64,000 bases of DNA from Colwellia sp. C2M11 (GCF_018860915.1 NZ_JAHKQD010000055.1:62001-126000); one strand, 5' to 3'. Counted from the first letter of the stretch, positions 35,425 through 45,879 are shown. The notes: generated by a model not told the origin, from the sequence alone. A program made the numbers and translations.

Positions 35425-38238
35425 TTACTCTAAACCTACAGTCCAGCCAGCAGTCCAGTTGTTTCCTTCAGTTACCGCACCAATGTGATTAGCGTTGTCA
35501 AAGAAAGCATTACCTGTAAAGTCTTTCGGGGTAGTTGTATCAATGGTGAATATACCGTTTAGTACTGTACCCATATTTTCGGCAGTTGAGTTATCATCGT
35601 TTTGATTCAGCACCCAATCTTCAGCGTCAAGTAATACCGTGCCATCCGTTGCTTTTGAATCTTTGAAGTTTTCATCACAAGCAAATACTGAATTTGAAAT
35701 AACCGTATCGCCATTTATGGCTTGGTCTGTTGTTACCGTAGAGCTGCCGCCTTCAAGTTCTAAACATTCACCCATGCCTGAAGTACCTGTTACAACAAAA
35801 TTATGTAACTGTGCTTTAGTACCTTCACGTAAGTATATACCTTCAGAAGCTTTATCAGGTGTATCAAAGCCATTACCAATAATCGTCATATTAGCAATTG
35901 TTGGATTAGATTGAGGTTCTTTATCAGGCGTTGAACCGTCGTTATCAGCTTCAATTGCTCGGTTAGCTTCACCGTCATTATCTGCATGTTTTACTAATAC
36001 ATACTGTAAATTACCGCGGTAACCATTATCCCAGTCAACACTGTCATCTTTATTCCCTGTAAGCACAACATACTTCGCATTAACAGTACCACCGAAGAAT
36101 TCAACACCGTCGTCTGCATTTTCATGTACTTGAATATATTCTACTGTTGTACCTGAGCCTACACCGCCAAAAGTAATACCGTTTAACTCATTGTCTGGGG
36201 CAATTTCATAACCGGCATGTTTAACAACAACATAACGCAATGTACCTGAGCTGTCTTCATCATCAGTACCACCAAAAACACCACCTTCAGCTACACCTTC
36301 AACCTGTAATGCACAGTCACTACCATCTGATGGACATTTATTTGATTTTGCATTACCAAGAATAACAACACCGCCCCATTGGCCAGAGCCAGTAACACCT
36401 TGTGCAATATCTTCACTAGAAGTAAAAGTGATTGGGTTAGTCGCAGTACCATTAGCTTCAATAGCTGAATCACGGCTAATAACTAGGTAATCGCCACCTG
36501 AGCGACCATAAATGGTAGTACCTGGTTCAATTGTTAAAGTAGCGCTATTCGCTTTATCTTCACCAATAAATACCGGACCATTTAATGCATATAAATTATT
36601 GGCCGTTAATGTTAAATCATTAGTAATTTCACCTGTTAATTGACAGGTTGTCGTAACGCCATCAATTGGTGTAATCGGTGTAGTACCTGTTGGACAACCT
36701 TCAGCCTCAGATTCAGCTGTTGCCGTTACAACACCACCACCAAAACCAAATGCCCAACCTTGACGCCAGTCATCTGTACCATTTAGTGCACCAACATAAT
36801 CTGTCGTATCAAAAAATGCATTTTGAGTATTAGCAACATCTTGACCTGCATTAGCTGCAATGAGTGGAGAACCACTATCAGGTACACCTGATTCACTAAT
36901 TAAAATTGACGAACTAATACTGTTTGAAGATTCAGCACTAAACCATGCTTCCATATCAAATGAAGTGGAGTCTTTAAAGTTTTCTCCTTCACATGCCATA
37001 ATGACATTTTCCATCACGATTTTGCCGCTATTGGCATTATCTACCGTGATCCCAGCTTCAAATTCTAAACACTCACCCATTTCGCTCGGGCCAGTGATAA
37101 CAGTATTAAATATTTTCGCTGCGGTTCCTTCACGTAAATAAATACCTTCGGAATCTTTATCCGCTGTGTCGAAGTTATTACCAATAATGGTCATATTCGA
37201 AATTATTGGGTTAGACTGTGGCTCTTTACTTGGGTCACTACCGTCATTATCTGCTTCAATAGCACGGTTAGCTTCACCAGAATTATTAGCATGCTCAATA
37301 TAAATATGCTGTAGCATACCTTTATAACCATTATCCCAATCAACACTATCGTCTTTGTTGCCTGTCAAAACTAAATGTTTTGCGTTAACAGCACCACCAA
37401 AAAATTCAACGCCATCATCAGCATTGCTGTGAACTTGAATATAGTCAACAGAAGTACCTGAGCCAACACCACCAAAAGTAATACCGTTTAATTCATTATC
37501 AGGGGCAATTTCATAACCTGCATATTTAACAACTAGATACTTTAATGCACCTGAATCATCTTCCCAATCAGTACCGCCAAATACAGCACCTTCACCAACA
37601 CCTTCAACTTGTAGCGCACAATCGCTACCATCAGTTGGACATTTATTTGATGGTGCATTACCTAGAATAACTAAACCACCCCATTGACCTGAATCCGTTG
37701 TTTCACCTTGAACGTCTTGTAAAGATGTCATGATGATTGGGTTAGTTTCAGTACCTTCAGCCATTATCTTTGCATCACGGTGAATAACTAAATAGTCATT
37801 ACCAGATTGACCAAAAATAACTGTGCCTGGTTCAATTTTTAATACCACATCATCAACACCACGTGCTTGTTTATTAGCAGATAAACCACCAACATCTACA
37901 CCACCACTTAAAGCGTACATAACAGCATTACCATTACTGTCGTTCGCCACTAACGTTGTGCTTTCTGTAATTCTTGTATCAAGTACTTGTATTTGAACAT
38001 CAAAACCTAGTGCAGCAGAAACTTGTGTGCTCAATGCAGAATTCGCCTTACCCGGTAACACTTCATCAGGTGTCGTTGGAGTCGTTGGTGACGGATTCGT
38101 TACAACTGTATCACCGACTGAATTATCTACATTTGACTCAAGGTTTATATCACCACCACAAGCAGCAAGACCAAGAGATAGAGCAGTTACAATAGCAACA
38201 TTGGTTGCGCTGTGCTTAAAGATCTTATTCAATTTCAT
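35425..38238 (-). CDS. Duplicated right-handed beta-helix lipoprotein, Pho-box promoter
   Basis: This 937-residue lipoprotein (lipobox LAAC, Cys27) is made of two homologous halves, about 95-500 and 530-937. Each half has the same ordered motifs: IEPGT(V/T)I(F/Y)G, GQWGG(L/V)VILGNA, KCP-DGSDCALQVEGV, AGYEIAPDNELNGITFGGVGSG, DDGVEFFGG, NKDDSVDWDNGY and RAIEADNDGS. They suggest parallel beta-helix rungs rich in Asp and Gly, with a possible disulfide in each KCPxDGSDC loop. No catalytic motif was recognised. A six-unit PhoB-type array precedes the gene, and a TonB-dependent receptor follows. Metal or polyphosphate binding is a guess. The family is widespread, but I know of no proven function. 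Confidence 0.8.
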   Translation of the reverse strand: MKLNKIFKHSATNVAIVTALSLGLAACGGDINLESNVDNSVGDTVVTNPSPTTPTTPDEVLPGKANSALSTQVSAALGFDVQIQVLDTRITESTTLVANDSNGNAVMYALSGGVDVGGLSANKQARGVDDVVLKIEPGTVIFGQSGNDYLVIHRDAKIMAEGTETNPIIMTSLQDVQGETTDSGQWGGLVILGNAPSNKCPTDGSDCALQVEGVGEGAVFGGTDWEDDSGALKYLVVKYAGYEIAPDNELNGITFGGVGSGTSVDYIQVHSNADDGVEFFGGAVNAKHLVLTGNKDDSVDWDNGYKGMLQHIYIEHANNSGEANRAIEADNDGSDPSKEPQSNPIISNMTIIGNNFDTADKDSEGIYLREGTAAKIFNTVITGPSEMGECLEFEAGITVDNANSGKIVMENVIMACEGENFKDSTSFDMEAWFSAESSNSISSSILISESGVPDSGSPLIAANAGQDVANTQNAFFDTTDYVGALNGTDDWRQGWAFGFGGGVVTATAESEAEGCPTGTTPITPIDGVTTTCQLTGEITNDLTLTANNLYALNGPVFIGEDKANSATLTIEPGTTIYGRSGGDYLVISRDSAIEANGTATNPITFTSSEDIAQGVTGSGQWGGVVILGNAKSNKCPSDGSDCALQVEGVAEGGVFGGTDDEDSSGTLRYVVVKHAGYEIAPDNELNGITFGGVGSGTTVEYIQVHENADDGVEFFGGTVNAKYVVLTGNKDDSVDWDNGYRGNLQYVLVKHADNDGEANRAIEADNDGSTPDKEPQSNPTIANMTIIGNGFDTPDKASEGIYLREGTKAQLHNFVVTGTSGMGECLELEGGSSTVTTDQAINGDTVISNSVFACDENFKDSKATDGTVLLDAEDWVLNQNDDNSTAENMGTVLNGIFTIDTTTPKDFTGNAFFDNANHIGAVTEGNNWTAGWTVGLE

Positions 38239-38292
38239 GTTTCTCTCCGAAGAGTTAGTTGTTTTATTAAAGGACTAATTAATTTTTCCAAC

Positions 38293-38370
38293 ATGCTACA
38301 AGAGAAAAATGACAGAAATGTTTTAGAAATATGACTGTTTCTTTACAGTTATATTTCATTTTAATGACAG
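38293..38370 (-). promoter_or_regulatory. Six-unit PhoB-type box array before the beta-helix lipoprotein gene
   Basis: Units spaced exactly 11 bp apart on the minus strand are CTGTCAT (38370-38364), ATGAAAT (38359-38353), CTGTAAA (38348-38342), CAGTCAT (38337-38331), CTAAAAC (38326-38320) and CTGTCAT (38315-38309). A -10-like TAGCAT (38298-38293) follows the last unit after 10 bp. It is the longest array of the window. Confidence 0.78.
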
Positions 38371-38450
38371 AGATTGCGCATCAAGGGCTGTGGGCGTTAT
38401 CTATATTTCACTTAAGAAAATAATCAATCCCGTTTTATGCTTAATTACAC

Positions 38451-38484
38451 TTGTCATTAATTTGAAACATTACTTCTTTAGTGT
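38451..38484 (+). promoter_or_regulatory. PhoB-type box and promoter of ppk-ppx
   Basis: TTGTCAT (38451-38457), spacer TAAT, then TTGAAAC (38462-38468) form one 18-bp Pho box. TAGTGT at 38479-38484 follows after 10 bp, the same spacing as in the two other arrays. The ppk start is 41 bp further on. Confidence 0.6.
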
Positions 38485-38525
38485 TTTAGCTTTATAAATG
38501 CCCCTTAACTTTATGGAGTATATTA

Positions 38526-40667
38526 ATGAAGTTTATTGAGAAAGAGCTCAGCTGGTTATCATTTAACCACCGAGTATTACAAGAAGCTCAAGATATTAGT
38601 GTTCCTTTATTAGAGCGCTTGAGATTTTTAGGAATATATTCCAGTAATATGGATGAGTTTTATCGTGTTCGCGTTGCTAATGTAAGAAGAAAAATATACA
38701 TAGCAAAATCAGTGTCAGAGAAAAAACAAGCGCGTGAGCTTTATGATCTTATTCAACAAAAGGTCATTGAATTACAATTAATATTTGACGATACCTATTT
38801 AACATTACTCAATAAGTTATCAGAGCAAGACATTAATTTAATTAATGAAATGCAACTTAGTCAGGAAGAAGAAGCTTGGCTTGATACTTATTATAAAGAT
38901 AAACTACGTCGCCATATTTTCCCGCTTATTTTAACTGAAAATATTAATTTAAAAGATAATATAAAAGACGACTCGACTTATTTAATGGTTGCTATGACTA
39001 TCAATAACCATAGCCAGTATGCCTTAATAGAAGTGCCCAGTAGTAATGTACCTCGCTTTGTAAAATTACCTAAATACACCAACAGTGACGATGAAAGTTC
39101 GAGTATTATTCTACTCGACAATATAATACGGCACAGTCTCAAACAAATATTTGTCGATTTTTTCGAGTTCGACTATATTCATGCCTATTCAATGAAGCTT
39201 ACCCGTGATGCTGAGTTTGATTTAAGTAATGAATTTAGCCAAAGTCTGTTTGAACAAATGAATACCAGTTTACGCAAACGAATTAACGCAGAGCCGGTTC
39301 GTTTGGTATATGACAAAAAAATGCCGGCCGACATGCTATCTGTGCTTAAACAAAAGCTAAATATTACTTCGAATCAAAGACTTGTTTCAGGTGGGCGTTA
39401 TCATAGTTTTAAAGATTTTATTGAATTTCCTGATGTTGGTAATAAATCACTCTCTTACGAAAAAATGTCAGCTATAGAACATAAAGATTTTCGTAATCAT
39501 CCTAATGCTTTTACTGCAATGGCTAATAAAGATATTTTACTTTATTATCCTTACCATAAATTTTCTCACTTTACGGAATGGTTAAGGCAAGCAGCTTATG
39601 ATCCTAAGGTTGTTAGCATTGAAATATCACTTTATCGTGTGGCTAAGAAATCCCGTGTTGTTGCCGCGCTGATTGAAGCGGTTAAAAATGGTAAACAAAC
39701 CACAGTAAATATAGAGTTAAGAGCTAGGTTTGACGAACAAGCAAATTTAAATTGGGCTGAAATATTAACAAACGCCGGTGCTAAAGTTACCTTTGGGATT
39801 CCGAATTTAAAAGTTCATGCAAAAATTTGTTTGATTACACGTAAAGAAGAGAGTGGCTTAGTGCGTTACGCGCATATAGGCAGTGGTAACTTTCATGAAA
39901 AAAATGCTAAAATTTATACTGATTTCAGTTTATTTACTTGTCGTCCTGAATTAACGGAAGAAGTCGCACAAGTATTTAAGTTTATTAAAAGCCCATACCA
40001 AAAGTTCACATTTGAACATCTTATTATTTCACCTATTAATTCACGTGCTAGTTTTGTTGATCTCATTGATCAAGAAATAAGTGCTGCCAAAAATAATCAT
40101 AAAAGTGGCATAACGCTTAAAGTTAATAATTTAGTAGATCACAGTTTAATTAATAAACTCTACCAAGCGAGTAATGCCGGCGTTCCAATTAAATTAATTA
40201 TTCGTGGTATATGTACATTAGTTGCAGGAATTAAAGAACAAAGTGAAAATATTCAAGTCATATCAATTATAGATAGATTTTTAGAGCATCCTCGAGTTGC
40301 TATTTTCGAACAAAAAGGCAATCAAAAAGTATTACTTTCATCTGCCGACTGGATGAATCGTAACATTGAAGAAAGGGTTGAGGTAACCTGTCCAATTTAT
40401 TGCCATGATGTAAAAAAACAAATTATCGATATTATCAATATTCAACTTGCAGACAACACCAAAGCCAGAATAATTGATAGTGAACAACGTAATCTCTATC
40501 CACCTAACCATTGTAATGAGAAGGTTCGTTCTCAAATGGCTATTTATCGTTATTTAACTAAGCAAAATGATGAATTAGTAAAAACCACTGAACTAACAGA
40601 AACTATAGAACAGAGTAAAGATATGAGTATCATGGATAATTTTATTTTAAAAAAAGAGCCTGCTTGA
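38526..40667 (+). CDS. ppk1: Polyphosphate kinase 1
   Basis: This 713-residue enzyme reversibly builds polyphosphate from ATP. The N-terminal domain starts KELSWLSFNHRVLQEA with the family's SNMDEFYRVRVA motif. The catalytic region carries KVHAKICLITRK, whose His is the phospho-acceptor equivalent to E. coli His435, then YAHIGSGNFHEKNAKIYTD, and later SSADWMNRNIEERVEV. Length is normal (688 in E. coli). TGGAG lies upstream of the ATG. The stop overlaps the ppx start, so synthesis and breakdown of polyphosphate are coupled. A Pho box precedes it. Confidence 0.95.
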   Translation: MKFIEKELSWLSFNHRVLQEAQDISVPLLERLRFLGIYSSNMDEFYRVRVANVRRKIYIAKSVSEKKQARELYDLIQQKVIELQLIFDDTYLTLLNKLSEQDINLINEMQLSQEEEAWLDTYYKDKLRRHIFPLILTENINLKDNIKDDSTYLMVAMTINNHSQYALIEVPSSNVPRFVKLPKYTNSDDESSSIILLDNIIRHSLKQIFVDFFEFDYIHAYSMKLTRDAEFDLSNEFSQSLFEQMNTSLRKRINAEPVRLVYDKKMPADMLSVLKQKLNITSNQRLVSGGRYHSFKDFIEFPDVGNKSLSYEKMSAIEHKDFRNHPNAFTAMANKDILLYYPYHKFSHFTEWLRQAAYDPKVVSIEISLYRVAKKSRVVAALIEAVKNGKQTTVNIELRARFDEQANLNWAEILTNAGAKVTFGIPNLKVHAKICLITRKEESGLVRYAHIGSGNFHEKNAKIYTDFSLFTCRPELTEEVAQVFKFIKSPYQKFTFEHLIISPINSRASFVDLIDQEISAAKNNHKSGITLKVNNLVDHSLINKLYQASNAGVPIKLIIRGICTLVAGIKEQSENIQVISIIDRFLEHPRVAIFEQKGNQKVLLSSADWMNRNIEERVEVTCPIYCHDVKKQIIDIINIQLADNTKARIIDSEQRNLYPPNHCNEKVRSQMAIYRYLTKQNDELVKTTELTETIEQSKDMSIMDNFILKKEPA

Positions 40668-41590
40668 TGATATTAAATGAATCTACTAGTGTAAAACATT
40701 TTGTAGCGATTGATCTGGGCTCAAATAGCTTCCATTTAATTATTGTTCGTGAGCAAAACAATCATACTGAGGTAATTTATAAACAGAAGCAATCTATTAG
40801 ATTAGCAGCCAGTTTAGAAAGAGAAGGCACCATTAATGATCAAAGTATGACTTTGGCCATGGATTGTCTAAAGAGCTTTGCAGACTCTTTTGCTCAATTA
40901 CCTAACTGTCAAGTAATGATAGTGGCGACTTATGCTTTACGGCAAGCTCAAAACAGTCAACAATTTCTTGAGCAAGCAATCACAGTTATGCCCCACCCTA
41001 TAAATATTATTTCAGGGGAACGTGAAGCTGAATTGATTTTTTTAGGTGTTGCCTATACGCAAATAATAAATCAACCGACCTTAATTATTGATATAGGCGG
41101 TGGAAGTACCGAATTTATTATAGGTCAAGCATTAAGCCCTAACTTGACCCGAAGCTTAGACATAGGTTGCGTCAGTTTTAGCCAACGATTTTTTCATTCG
41201 GGGAAAATAAGCGAAGAATTAATGTTTACAGCGGAACTTTATAGTAAACAAGTTCTAGGTAGTATATCGCTTGAATACAATAGTTTTGGCTGGGAGCAAA
41301 CCCTAGGATCGTCTGGTTCAATAAAAGCAATAACTCGTATAATGAAAGAGTTATACGACGATAGTAATATTACACTCAAGCGATTATATAGAATAAAGTC
41401 ACAACTTATTAATTGGGGTCATCACGATAATATAGCGTTTGCCAACTTAAGTGATAAACGTCGCCCTTTATTAGCGCCAGCAATTGCTATTTTAATACCC
41501 TGCTTTGAACTACTTAATATTGACATGCTTAAATACAATTCTGGTGGTGTTCGTGAAGGTTTATTACATCAGCTAAGGTTTACACAATAA
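40667..41590 (+). CDS. ppx: Short exopolyphosphatase, Ppx/GppA family
   Basis: This protein of about 307 residues has the ASKHA-fold motifs DLGSNSFHLIIV (phosphate 1 loop), IDIGGGSTEFIIG (phosphate 2 loop) and LGSSGSIKAITRI. It lacks the C-terminal helical and HD-like domains of E. coli Ppx (513 residues); this two-domain short form exists in other bacteria. I choose the ATG at 40667, whose A is also the last base of the ppk TGA; a TTG one codon earlier is possible. It hydrolyses terminal phosphates of polyphosphate; a pppGpp activity cannot be excluded. Confidence 0.9.
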   Translation: MILNESTSVKHFVAIDLGSNSFHLIIVREQNNHTEVIYKQKQSIRLAASLEREGTINDQSMTLAMDCLKSFADSFAQLPNCQVMIVATYALRQAQNSQQFLEQAITVMPHPINIISGEREAELIFLGVAYTQIINQPTLIIDIGGGSTEFIIGQALSPNLTRSLDIGCVSFSQRFFHSGKISEELMFTAELYSKQVLGSISLEYNSFGWEQTLGSSGSIKAITRIMKELYDDSNITLKRLYRIKSQLINWGHHDNIAFANLSDKRRPLLAPAIAILIPCFELLNIDMLKYNSGGVREGLLHQLRFTQ

Positions 41591-41610
41591 TATAAAATAG
41601 TATTGAAAAA

Positions 41611-41643
41611 ATAAAAAGGCTGTTAATAAACAGCCTTTTTATT
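41611..41643. terminator. Bidirectional terminator between ppx and acs
   Basis: The stem ATAAAAAGGCTGTT/AACAGCCTTTTTAT gives a T run on both strands between convergent genes. Confidence 0.9.
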
Positions 41644-41688
41644 TATGTTGTATCAATCAGACAGATACATTGTTAATTAACAATAGTA

Positions 41689-43635
41689 TTAACCAGCATG
41701 AACAATACGTTTTGTTATTAAGTTATCAACAACACTTGGATCCGCTAATGTTGAAGTATCGCCTAACGTATCGACGTCATTTTCAGCAATTTTACGCAAT
41801 ATACGACGCATAATCTTACCTGAACGTGTTTTAGGTAAACCTGGTGCCCATTGCACGTAATCAGGTTTTGCAAAGCGACCTAGCTCTTTAGCCACAAAAT
41901 CTTTTAGCTCTGCATTAAGTTCATCTGACTCTTGCGCATTTGCCATCAAAGTAACATAGCAATATACACCTTGGCCTTTAATTTCATGAGGATAACCAAC
42001 AACAGCCGCTTCAGCAACAGCTGGATGAAGTACTAAAGCACTTTCAATTTCAGCAGTACCTAGACGATGACCTGAAACGTTTAGGACATCGTCAACACGA
42101 CCAGTGATCCAATAGAAACCATCTTCATCACGTTTTGCACCATCACCAGTAAAGTAATTACCCGGGTATTGACCTAAATAAGTTTGGTAGAAGCGATCAT
42201 GATCACCATAAACAGTACGAAGTTGTCCTGGCCAACTAGCTGTCATTACTAATAAGCCTTGGTTTTCACCTTCAAGGGTATTACCATCTTTATCAAATAA
42301 TGCTGGTTGAACACCAAAGAATGGTTTACCTGCACAACCAGGTTTCATATCTACAGCACCAGGTAACGAAGTAATTAAAATACCACCTGTTTCTGTTTGC
42401 CACCAAGTATCAACAATTGGACAATTACTTTTACCTACAACTTCATAATACCAATGCCAAGCTTCAGGGTTAATTGGCTCACCTACAGAACCAAGTAAAC
42501 GTAATGATGAAAGATCATATTTCTCAACAAATTCATCACCTACACTCATTAAAGCACGAATAGCTGTTGGTGCAGTATAGAATACATTCACTTTATGTTT
42601 TTCACAGACTTGCCAGAAACGTCCAGCATCAGGGTATGTTGGTACACCTTCAAAAACTAAAGTGGTAGCACCGTTTGCTAATGGGCCGTAAAAAATATAA
42701 GAATGGCCAGTGATCCAACCTGCATCAGCAGTACACCAGTAAATTTCGCCTTCTTGATAATCAAATACATACTTATGTGTCATTGCTGCATATAAAATAT
42801 AACCACCACAAGTATGTACAACACCTTTTGGTGTTCCAGTCGAGCCTGACGTATATAAAACAAATAGTGGATCTTCAGCATCCATGACTTCTGGCTCACA
42901 TACGGCTTCTTGTCTTGCTACAGCTTCTTCATAATTAATATCTGTCTTTTCATTCCAAGCAACATCACCACCTGTGCGAGCAACGACAATAACAGAGTGA
43001 ACTTGAGGACATTCTGCAACTGCAGCATCAACATTCGCTTTAAGTGGAATACGCTTACCACCGCGTAAGCTTTCATCAGCAGTGATAACTACTTGGCATT
43101 CAGCATCCATAACGCGAGCTTTAATAGCTTCGGTAGAGAAACCACCAAAAATAACAGAATGAATAGCACCAATTCGAGCACAGGCTAACATGGCATAACC
43201 TACTTCAGGAATCATTGGCATGTAAATACAAACACGATCACCTTTTTTAACGCCACGTTCTTTTAGTAAATTAGCAAAACGACAAACATGATCATGAAGC
43301 TCTTGATAAGTTACCTGTAAATCTTCACTTGGATCATCGCCTTCAAAGATAATCGCGGTATCATTTGCCTTGGTCGCTAAATGGCGATCAATACAGTTGT
43401 AACTCACATTAAGTTTACCGCCTGAGAACCAATTGATTTCAGAATTTTTCAAATCAACTTTACTTACGCTATCCCAAGGTTGGTACCAGTCAATAAACTC
43501 TTTTGCTTGCTCTCCCCAAAATACATCTGGCTGTTCGATAGATTGCTTATACATAGCATCGTAAGTTGCGCTATCAATATGCGTATTAGCTTTGGCTTTC
43601 TCTGATACAGGGTAACAAGGTTTTAATTCATTCAT
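41689..43635 (-). CDS. acs: Acetyl-CoA synthetase (AMP-forming)
   Basis: This 648-residue cytoplasmic enzyme makes acetyl-CoA from acetate, ATP and CoA. Family motifs are present: the phosphate loop [48 protein letters not shown] and the C-terminal [14 protein letters not shown] with the lysine that is acetylated in other species. Length matches E. coli Acs (652). Its 5' side is a long AT-rich region with no clear CRP site. It is monocistronic. Confidence 0.96.
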   Translation of the reverse strand: MNELKPCYPVSEKAKANTHIDSATYDAMYKQSIEQPDVFWGEQAKEFIDWYQPWDSVSKVDLKNSEINWFSGGKLNVSYNCIDRHLATKANDTAIIFEGDDPSEDLQVTYQELHDHVCRFANLLKERGVKKGDRVCIYMPMIPEVGYAMLACARIGAIHSVIFGGFSTEAIKARVMDAECQVVITADESLRGGKRIPLKANVDAAVAECPQVHSVIVVARTGGDVAWNEKTDINYEEAVARQEAVCEPEVMDAEDPLFVLYTSGSTGTPKGVVHTCGGYILYAAMTHKYVFDYQEGEIYWCTADAGWITGHSYIFYGPLANGATTLVFEGVPTYPDAGRFWQVCEKHKVNVFYTAPTAIRALMSVGDEFVEKYDLSSLRLLGSVGEPINPEAWHWYYEVVGKSNCPIVDTWWQTETGGILITSLPGAVDMKPGCAGKPFFGVQPALFDKDGNTLEGENQGLLVMTASWPGQLRTVYGDHDRFYQTYLGQYPGNYFTGDGAKRDEDGFYWITGRVDDVLNVSGHRLGTAEIESALVLHPAVAEAAVVGYPHEIKGQGVYCYVTLMANAQESDELNAELKDFVAKELGRFAKPDYVQWAPGLPKTRSGKIMRRILRKIAENDVDTLGDTSTLADPSVVDNLITKRIVHAG

Positions 43636-44481
43636 AAGTTATTCCTTCTTGGGGGTTAACACCCAATATAATAATTTTTATTTTTTACTTTATCTAAATA
43701 AGTAAGATTGTGTTTATGCTAAGTATTTTACGTTGGTTTTCATATACGCCTTTAGTCTTAAGCAAATACACCTTTAGTTGGAAACTATATAAATAGTACT
43801 CATTTTAGGCATACGTTCAGAATCTTATATTTAATGTTTTTATAGGCTAAAGCCATTTTATTTTAACGCGTACATTAGCATTGACAATGGGTGTCGACAA
43901 TATTGTCACTTCGCCATCTCCTAACTCATAAGGTTATTGAATGTTAATTATACAATTAATGAATTACAAAAAATTGACACATATAAAATCATCGTTGCAT
44001 ATAAGTTAGCCTTAATAATTTATCAAAAGAGAAAAAAAGATCAAATCCCTAACAAATCAACAAACCTATTTTACAGTAACCTATCAAGCAGCAAACATAC
44101 TCTAAGATATTTAGCTTAGCGAATGAGATAAACTAACCTGAGTAACAACACAGCGCTATACAGAAAGGCCAATAGTAATATGCTACTTATTATTTTCTAA
44201 GGAGCGTAATTAAAATCTTGTGCACTAAAAGATTAACACGTCCCTGATACACAGCACATATATCAACCGAAATAGTGTAAAAAAAGACAGTTTGGATTAC
44301 TATTTGAGCAACAAAGAAATAATAAAAGTGCAATTTAAAATATACTGAAACAATAATTTGTATCATGAGTATTAATGAAATGAATAGTATTTAGCCAGCT
44401 TTTATATATCATTTTAGCTAGGTTTTGCTAGAATCTGCAAAAAATCAAAACCTCCTCTTACTCAAAACCTAGAGAATAAGC
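43636..44481. other. Long divergent intergenic region between acs and nhaD
   Basis: No gene is supported; a 60-codon frame at 43937-44119 lacks a credible ribosome site. The one notable element is the perfect 12-bp palindrome GACAATATTGTC at 43896-43907, flanked by GTGTC and AC. No riboswitch was recognised. Confidence 0.5.
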
Positions 44482-45879
44482 ATGAAACAACTTTTATTCA
44501 TTTTAGTGGCACTACTGCTTGCACCTAGTATTGCCTTTGCATCTGATGCTTCGCATCAAACCTTAAATTTAACCGCTCATTGGGTTGGTTATGCCGCAAT
44601 AGCTATTTTTGTAATTGCTTATACTTTAGTTATTTTAGAGGAACAATTACACTTAAGAAAATCTAAACCTGTGTTACTCGCGGCTGGGTTAATTTGGATA
44701 CTTATTGCCTTTCATTACAGCTCTCAAGGAATGCCGCACTCTGCTGAAGTAGCCATTCGCCATAACTTTCTTGAATATGCTGAACTTTTTTTCTTCTTAC
44801 TTGTTGCTATGACCTACATCAATGCTATGTTAGAGCGTAATGTATTTGACTCATTACGTGATTGGTTAGTTGCCAAAGGATATAGTTATAAAACACTCTT
44901 TTGGTTAACCGGTATTCTTGCTTTCTTTATTTCCCCAGTTGCTGATAACTTAACGACCGCTTTAATTATGTGTGCAGTGGTTATTGCCGTAGGTAAAGAC
45001 GAGCCTAAATTTATTGGCATGAGTTGTATTAATATTGTTGTTGGTGCAAACGCTGGTGGCGCGTTTAGCCCATTTGGTGATATTACAACGTTAATGGTTT
45101 GGCAAAAAGGCATGGTAGAGTTTAACGAATTTTTTGCATTATTCATTCCTGCTGTCGTTAACTTTTTTATTCCTGCTTTTATTATGCAATTCTTTTTACC
45201 TAAAGGTAATCCGTCAACTGAATCAGAGCACGTTACATCAATCAAACAAGGTGGTTTAGTGATTGTTGGCTTATTCCTTTTAACAATTATCACAGCAGTA
45301 TCTTTCCATACATTTATTAACTTACCTCCGGTATACGGTATGATGCTGGGTCTGGCATACCTGAAGTTTTTTGCTTACTACCTTCGTAGATCTGGACAAG
45401 GTGAAATTGATAAATCAGATATGCCAACAAGCCACCAAATTGAAGATGATTTTGATATTTTTGATAAAATTGCCAAAGCAGAATGGGATACATTATTCTT
45501 CTTCTATGGCGTAATTTTAGCTGTTGGTGGTTTAGGTTTTATTGGTTATTTAGGCATAACATCTGAATTTATGTATGGTCAGCTTGGAGCAACGAATGCT
45601 AATATACTTGTGGGTATTTTATCTGCGATTGTTGATAACATCCCGGTAATGTTTGCAGTGTTAACTATGAATCCTGATATGTCACATATGCAATGGTTAC
45701 TAGTAACATTAACGGCTGGAGTTGGAGGTAGCTTATTATCTATTGGCTCTGCTGCTGGTGTCGCTTTAATGGGACAAGCTAGAGGTTACTACACTTTCTT
45801 TAGTCATCTAAAATGGACTCCTGTTATTGCCTTAGGCTACGCTGCTAGTATTTATACTCACTTATTAATTAACGGCTAA
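44482..45879 (+). CDS. nhaD: Na+/H+ antiporter NhaD
   Basis: This 465-residue inner-membrane protein has an N-terminal signal-like helix (ending IAFASDA) and about 11-12 further helices. Conserved NhaD stretches include SPVADNLTTALIMCAVV, NAGGAFSPFGDITTLMVWQKG and ILSAIVDNIPVMFAVLTM. It exports Na+ (or Li+) in exchange for H+ and is typical of marine and halophilic gammaproteobacteria. AGAGAATAAGC precedes the ATG, and its own terminator follows. The gene is monocistronic. Confidence 0.93.
   Translation: MKQLLFILVALLLAPSIAFASDASHQTLNLTAHWVGYAAIAIFVIAYTLVILEEQLHLRKSKPVLLAAGLIWILIAFHYSSQGMPHSAEVAIRHNFLEYAELFFFLLVAMTYINAMLERNVFDSLRDWLVAKGYSYKTLFWLTGILAFFISPVADNLTTALIMCAVVIAVGKDEPKFIGMSCINIVVGANAGGAFSPFGDITTLMVWQKGMVEFNEFFALFIPAVVNFFIPAFIMQFFLPKGNPSTESEHVTSIKQGGLVIVGLFLLTIITAVSFHTFINLPPVYGMMLGLAYLKFFAYYLRRSGQGEIDKSDMPTSHQIEDDFDIFDKIAKAEWDTLFFFYGVILAVGGLGFIGYLGITSEFMYGQLGATNANILVGILSAIVDNIPVMFAVLTMNPDMSHMQWLLVTLTAGVGGSLLSIGSAAGVALMGQARGYYTFFSHLKWTPVIALGYAASIYTHLLING

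Noticed and set aside
43937..44119. 60-codon open frame between acs and nhaD.
   Set aside because: No usable ribosome site, lysine/asparagine-rich composition as expected of AT-rich non-coding DNA, and no recognised family.
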